From: Rugamonas rubra
GTDB lineage: Bacteria; Pseudomonadota; Gammaproteobacteria; Burkholderiales; Burkholderiaceae_D
Length of the DNA stretch: 64,000 nt
Assembly: GCF_900114705.1 (NCBI RefSeq)
Contig: NZ_FOTW01000018.1
Coordinates: 62,001 to 126,000 of the forward strand
Direction: 5' to 3'
This document shows positions 59,901 to 64,000 of the stretch, piece after piece. A program made the translations under genes and the position numbers. The notes beneath the pieces were generated by a model that was not told where the DNA came from, did no database searches, and was given only the letters and a program-made list of their open reading frames with translations. The first letter of the stretch is position 1. Every line of letters starts with the position of its first letter.

Positions 59901-61688
59901 GGCCGTTTCGGCGTCACCGCCGCCTACCTGAACTCGGCCGACCAGATCCAGATCAAGATGGCGCAGGGCGCCAAGCCGGGAGAGGGCGGCCAGCTGCCGG
60001 GCCACAAGGTGTCCGAATACATCGCCACCTTGCGCTTCTCGGTGCCGGGTGTCGGCCTGATCTCGCCGCCGCCGCACCATGATATCTATTCCATCGAAGA
60101 TCTGGCCCAGCTGATCCACGATCTGAAGAACGCCAACCCGCGCGCCTCGATCTCGGTCAAGCTGGTGTCGGAAGTGGGCATCGGCACCGTCGCCGCCGGC
60201 GTCACCAAGGCCAAGGCCGACCACGTCGTCGTCGCCGGCCACGACGGCGGCACCGGCGCCTCGCCGTTGTCCTCGGTCAAGCACGCCGGCACGCCGTGGG
60301 AGCTGGGCCTGGCCGAGACCCAGCAGACGCTGGTGCTGAACGGTCTGCGCAGCCGCATCCGCGTCCAGGCCGACGGCCAGATGCGCACCGGCCGCGACGT
60401 CGTCATCGCCGCCATGCTGGGCGCCGACGAGATCGGCTTCGCCACCGCGCCGCTGGTGGTCGAGGGTTGCATCATGATGCGCAAATGCCACTTGAACACC
60501 TGCCCGGTCGGCGTCGCCACCCAGGACCCGGTGCTGCGCGCCAAGTTCTCCGGCAAGCCGGAATACGTCGTCAACTACTTCTTCTTCGTCGCCGAAGAGG
60601 CCCGCCAGCTGATGGCGCAACTGGGCATCCGCACGTATGACGAGCTGATCGGCCGGGTCGACCTGCTCGACAAGTCGAAGGCGGTCGAGCACTGGAAGGC
60701 CCGTGGCCTGGACTTCTCCGCCATCTTCCACCAGCCGGAAGTGCAGAACGGCCAGACCATCTACCACAGCGAGTTCCAGGACCACTGTCTGGAGAAGGCC
60801 CTCGACCACAAGCTGATCGCCCAGGCCAAGGCGGCGCTGGAGAAGGGCGAGCGGGTCTCCTTCATCTCGCCGGTGCGCAACGTCAACCGCACCGTCGGCA
60901 CCATGCTGTCCGGTGAGGTGGCGCAGCGCTATGGCCACGCCGGCCTGCCCGACGACACCATCCACATCCAGCTGCAGGGCACGGCCGGCCAGTCCGCCGC
61001 CGCCTTCCTGGCGCACGGCATCACGCTCGACCTGGTCGGCGAGGGCAACGACTACGTCGGCAAGGGCCTGTCGGGCGGCCGCATCATCGTGCGGCCGAAC
61101 ACCGAGTTCCGCGGCTGGGCGGTGGACAACATTATCGTCGGCAACACCGTGCTGTACGGCGCCATCGCCGGCGAGGCCTTCTTCAACGGCGTGGCGGGCG
61201 AACGCTTCGCCGTGCGCAACTCCGGCGCCACCACCGTGGTCGAGGGCGTGGGCGACCACGGCTGCGAATACATGACCGGCGGCACCGTCGTCGTACTGGG
61301 CGCCACCGGCCGCAACTTCGCCGCCGGCATGTCGGGCGGCATCGCCTATGTCTACGATCCGGACGCCGACTTCGCCCTGCGCTGCAACACCGCGATGGTC
61401 AGCCTGGAGAGCGTGCTGACGGCGGCCGAGCAGCACGTCGACCGCGCCACTTGGCACAGCCAGCACCGCGACGGCGAGCCGGAGGCGGACGAGGTGATCC
61501 TCAAGCGCCTGATCGAGCGCCACTTCAAGCACACCGGCAGCACCCGCGCCCGCTTCCTGCTCGACAACTGGGCCGAGGGCCGCAGCAAGTTCGTCAAGGT
61601 CTTCCCGAGCGAGTACAAGCGCGCGCTGGCCGAAATGGCCGAGGACCTGGCCAACGAGGCCGCCGTGGTGCAGCCGATCGCCGCCTAA
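56964..61688 (+). CDS. gltB: Glutamate synthase (NADPH) large subunit
   Basis: The 1574-residue product takes the amide of glutamine and adds it to 2-oxoglutarate. The mature glutaminase nucleophile is C16 in [14 protein letters not shown], after a short propeptide. The FMN/synthase part contains [15 protein letters not shown] near 1010, and the 3Fe-4S cysteines are C1169, C1175 and C1180 in [15 protein letters not shown]. The C-terminal GXGXG beta-helix is complete. The ATG at 56964 has GGAG seven bases upstream; the longer frame to 56889 runs through the promoter. gltD follows after a 155-bp gap. Confidence 0.98.
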   Translation: MKAQGLYDPSNEHDACGVGFVAHIKGNKSHSIVEQGLLILKNLDHRGAVGADALMGDGAGILIQIPDQYYRDEMAKQGVELPPPGEYGVGMVFLPKENASRIACEQEIERAVRIEGQVVLGWRNVPVDCDMPMSPTVRAKEPVIRQIFIGRGPDIMVTDALERKLYVIRKSSGHAIQALKLLHGKEFFVPSMSARTIVYKGLLLADQVGVYYKDLQDARCISALALVHQRFSTNTFPEWPLAHPYRLIAHNGEINTVKGNFNWMRAREGVMKSAVLGEDLQKLFPLIYEGQSDTACFDNALELLLMAGYPIAQAMMMMIPEAWENHGTMDDNRRAFYEYHAAMMEPWDGPAAMAFTDGRYIGGTLDRNGLRPARYIVTDDDLVVMASESGVLPIPESKIIQKWRLQPGKMFLIDLEAGRIIDDKELKDTYANAKPYKAWINAVRIKLNEIKLSESQLAHNRVKYTTAPGEKAVASVLDRQQAFGYTQEDLKFLMAPMAVAGEEATGSMGNDSPLAVMSNKLKPLYNYFKQLFAQVTNPPIDPIREAMVMSLVSFIGPKPNLLDTNNVNPPMRLEVSQPILGFDDMARLRGISLHTGGKFKSYELNICYPIAWGKEGVEACLASLCAEAVDAVKSGHNILIVSDRSICSDRVAIPALLATSTIHQHLVSKGLRASTGLVVETGSARETHHFALLAGYGAEAVHPYLAMETLIELAAGLPGELSGETAIYNYTKAVGKGLMKVMSKMGISTYMSYCGAQIFEAIGLNKSLVDKYFKGTASNVEGIGVFEVAEEALRLHHLAFGDDPLLANNLDAGGEYAFRVRGEDHLWTPDAIAKLQHSTRSNNFSSYKEYAQLINDQSRRHLTLRGLFEFKLDPTKAIPLDEVESAKEIVKRFATGAMSLGSISTEAHATLAVAMNRIGGKSNTGEGGEDPARYTMELKGIKIKQGETMASIVGKEQIVVDIPLQAGDSLRSRIKQVASGRFGVTAAYLNSADQIQIKMAQGAKPGEGGQLPGHKVSEYIATLRFSVPGVGLISPPPHHDIYSIEDLAQLIHDLKNANPRASISVKLVSEVGIGTVAAGVTKAKADHVVVAGHDGGTGASPLSSVKHAGTPWELGLAETQQTLVLNGLRSRIRVQADGQMRTGRDVVIAAMLGADEIGFATAPLVVEGCIMMRKCHLNTCPVGVATQDPVLRAKFSGKPEYVVNYFFFVAEEARQLMAQLGIRTYDELIGRVDLLDKSKAVEHWKARGLDFSAIFHQPEVQNGQTIYHSEFQDHCLEKALDHKLIAQAKAALEKGERVSFISPVRNVNRTVGTMLSGEVAQRYGHAGLPDDTIHIQLQGTAGQSAAAFLAHGITLDLVGEGNDYVGKGLSGGRIIVRPNTEFRGWAVDNIIVGNTVLYGAIAGEAFFNGVAGERFAVRNSGATTVVEGVGDHGCEYMTGGTVVVLGATGRNFAAGMSGGIAYVYDPDADFALRCNTAMVSLESVLTAAEQHVDRATWHSQHRDGEPEADEVILKRLIERHFKHTGSTRARFLLDNWAEGRSKFVKVFPSEYKRALAEMAEDLANEAAVVQPIAA

Positions 61689-61707
61689 TCAGGCAGCGGA
61701 CAAGACA

Positions 61708-61839
61708 GCGGACGGGCCGGCGGCCCGTCCCCGCAGAACATAAGCAGATGGTGGACGGGCCGGCGGCCCGTTCCCGCAGAACATAAGCAGATAGCGGACG
61801 GGCCGGCGGCCCGTCCCCGCAGAACATATACAGAGGATT
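61708..61839 (+). repeat. Three 43-bp tandem hairpin repeats between gltB and gltD
   Basis: Units start at 61711, 61754 and 61797. Each contains GGACGGGCC-GGC-GGCCCGTCC, a 9-bp-stem, 3-nt-loop hairpin, followed by CCGCAGAACATAAGCAGA. The second unit has a T in place of C in the right arm. The last unit ends at the gltD ribosome binding site. Three strong hairpins in the intercistronic RNA could set the ratio of GltB to GltD or protect the mRNA. Confidence 0.9.
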
Positions 61840-61843
61840 AATC

Positions 61844-63307
<1,464 letters not shown>

Positions 63308-63331
63308 TTCGCCGACCGCAACTTTTCCCAA

Positions 63332-63376
63332 CCGGCAGCCGAGGGGTCTAGCACCCGCCGGCTGCCGGTTTTTTTT
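63332..63376 (+). terminator. Intrinsic terminator after gltD
   Basis: CCGGCAGCCG (63332-63341) pairs with CGGCTGCCGG (63359-63368), followed by eight T residues. It ends the gltBD operon. Confidence 0.92.
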
Positions 63377-63378
63377 CG

Positions 63379-63543
63379 CCGGCGGACGTGGTATGCTGCG
63401 TTGCAGCAAATTACATTATTTATCATATGTAAATTGCTGACTTTTGGTTCATTAGTGTTGTAAAATCCCTCACTTCCCTCCCCCGAAAGCGGGGGCGCCA
63501 GCAGAGATTTGCTTTTCTGCACTACAATACGGCATTCAAAAAA
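63379..63543 (+). promoter_or_regulatory. Leader region of mlaF
   Basis: This AT-richer gap holds a short CCCCCGAAAGCGGGGG hairpin (about 63481-63496) and a TACAAT -10-like hexamer near 63524, about 20 bp before the mlaF ATG. No gene is seen here. Confidence 0.45.
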
Positions 63544-64000
63544 ATGAGTTCGTTCGTGCCCAATCTTGTCGAAATCCGTGATTTGCACTTCTCCTATGGC
63601 AAGCGCCCCATTCTGACGGGCCTCCAGATGGACTTCCCGCGCGGCAAGGTCGTCGCCGTCATGGGCGGTTCCGGCAGCGGCAAGACCACGGTGCTGCGCC
63701 TGATCGGCGGCCAGCTGCGGCCGAAAAAAGGCCAGGTCAAGGTGCACGGCCAGGTGGTCCACAAGCTCGGCACCGACGCACTGTATCTGTTGCGCCGCAA
63801 AATGGGCATGCTGTTCCAGCACGGCGCCCTGTTTACCGACCTGACCGTGTTCGAGAACGTCGCCTTCCCGCTGCGCGAGCACACCGACCTGCCGGAAGAG
63901 CTGATCCGCAACCTGGTGTTGATGAAATTGCACGCCGTCGGCCTGCGCAACGCCGCCAAGCTGAAGCCGGCCGAGATCTCCGGCGGCATGGCGCGCCGCG
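63544..64000 (+). CDS. mlaF: Phospholipid ABC transporter ATP-binding protein (3' end missing)
   Basis: The first 152 codons are present. The product begins SSFVPNLVEIRDLHFSYGKR and has Walker A MGGSGSGKTT near 45, the Q-loop MLFQHGALFTDLTVFENVAFP near 95, typical of MlaF/Ttg2A, and the start of the signature ISGGMARR at the window edge. MlaF powers the MlaFEDB complex, which moves phospholipids between the membranes and keeps outer-membrane asymmetry. mlaE and the other genes would follow beyond the window. Confidence 0.93.
   Translation, partial: MSSFVPNLVEIRDLHFSYGKRPILTGLQMDFPRGKVVAVMGGSGSGKTTVLRLIGGQLRPKKGQVKVHGQVVHKLGTDALYLLRRKMGMLFQHGALFTDLTVFENVAFPLREHTDLPEELIRNLVLMKLHAVGLRNAAKLKPAEISGGMARR

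Noticed and set aside
56925..61532. Open frame of about 1535 codons antisense to gltB
   Set aside because: Shadow of gltB with biased composition and no motif. The sense gene is unmistakable.
61708..61839. CRISPR-like array
   Set aside because: The 43-bp units are contiguous tandem repeats with no unique spacers, and no cas genes are nearby.

Overview
The window is a high-GC chromosome segment. Gene content and style (a LiuR-type MerR regulator with leucine catabolism genes, aceK, gltBD next to an mla cassette, TACAAT-like -10 elements, many GGGGTCAGACCCC-type palindromes between genes) suggest a Burkholderiales bacterium of the Oxalobacteraceae, close to Massilia, Duganella or Janthinobacterium. 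This placement is an inference from style; no rRNA is present. I saw no tRNA, rRNA or CRISPR array.

Layout. (1) 1-7.5 kb, minus strand: the methylcrotonyl-CoA carboxylase genes of leucine breakdown (liuB, liuC, 5' part of liuD) with a biotin block bioA-bioF-bioD-bioB lying between liuC and liuD. (2) 7.5-28 kb: a long set of genes for peptidoglycan breakdown and recycling: D-amino acid dehydrogenase, a GntR regulator, MurQ, an AmpG-like transporter, a GHL10 lipoprotein, a BadF-type sugar kinase, a lipoprotein amidase, a LysR regulator, a D-Ala-D-Ala dipeptidase, DacB, an SpmA-SpmB fusion, an orphan peptide-binding protein, a TonB-dependent receptor and a Tat-exported LD-carboxypeptidase. A 15-bp motif, ATAACCTTTTGGAAT, recurs in front of several of these genes and may join them into one regulon. 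(3) 28-32.2 kb: an AT-richer accessory island with a two-gene module, an AAA+ ATPase and a cytoplasmic subtilisin-like protease. This is the best candidate for an undescribed system. (4) 32.2-33.3 kb: two tandem secreted Lys/Ala-rich proteins behind four TGTAAG-like repeats spaced exactly 10 bp apart. (5) 33.3-41.5 kb: acyl-CoA dehydrogenase, SDR, thiolase, aceK, isovaleryl-CoA dehydrogenase, LiuR and a metallo-beta-lactamase-fold hydrolase. LiuR-like boxes lie here and also 32 kb away upstream of liuB, inside ychJ. (6) 41.7-53.6 kb: small regulators, ubiX-grxD, tex, a SNF2 helicase, a soluble histidine kinase with a response regulator, and a chemoreceptor. (7) 53.7-56.9 kb: a second accessory patch with an AbiE-like two-gene module and a RAYT transposase flanked by inverted REP-like sequences. 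(8) 56.9-64 kb: gltB and gltD separated by three 43-bp hairpin repeats, then the start of mlaF.

How the parts work together. Regions 1 and 5 form a split leucine/isovalerate catabolic regulon under LiuR. Isovaleryl-CoA dehydrogenase makes 3-methylcrotonyl-CoA, MCC (which needs biotin) carboxylates it, LiuC hydrates it, and thiolase and AceK connect to acetyl-CoA use. Region 2 could take up wall fragments, trim stem peptides, phosphorylate and split MurNAc, and oxidise the released D-alanine. Regions 3 and 7 look like acquired conflict or defence modules.
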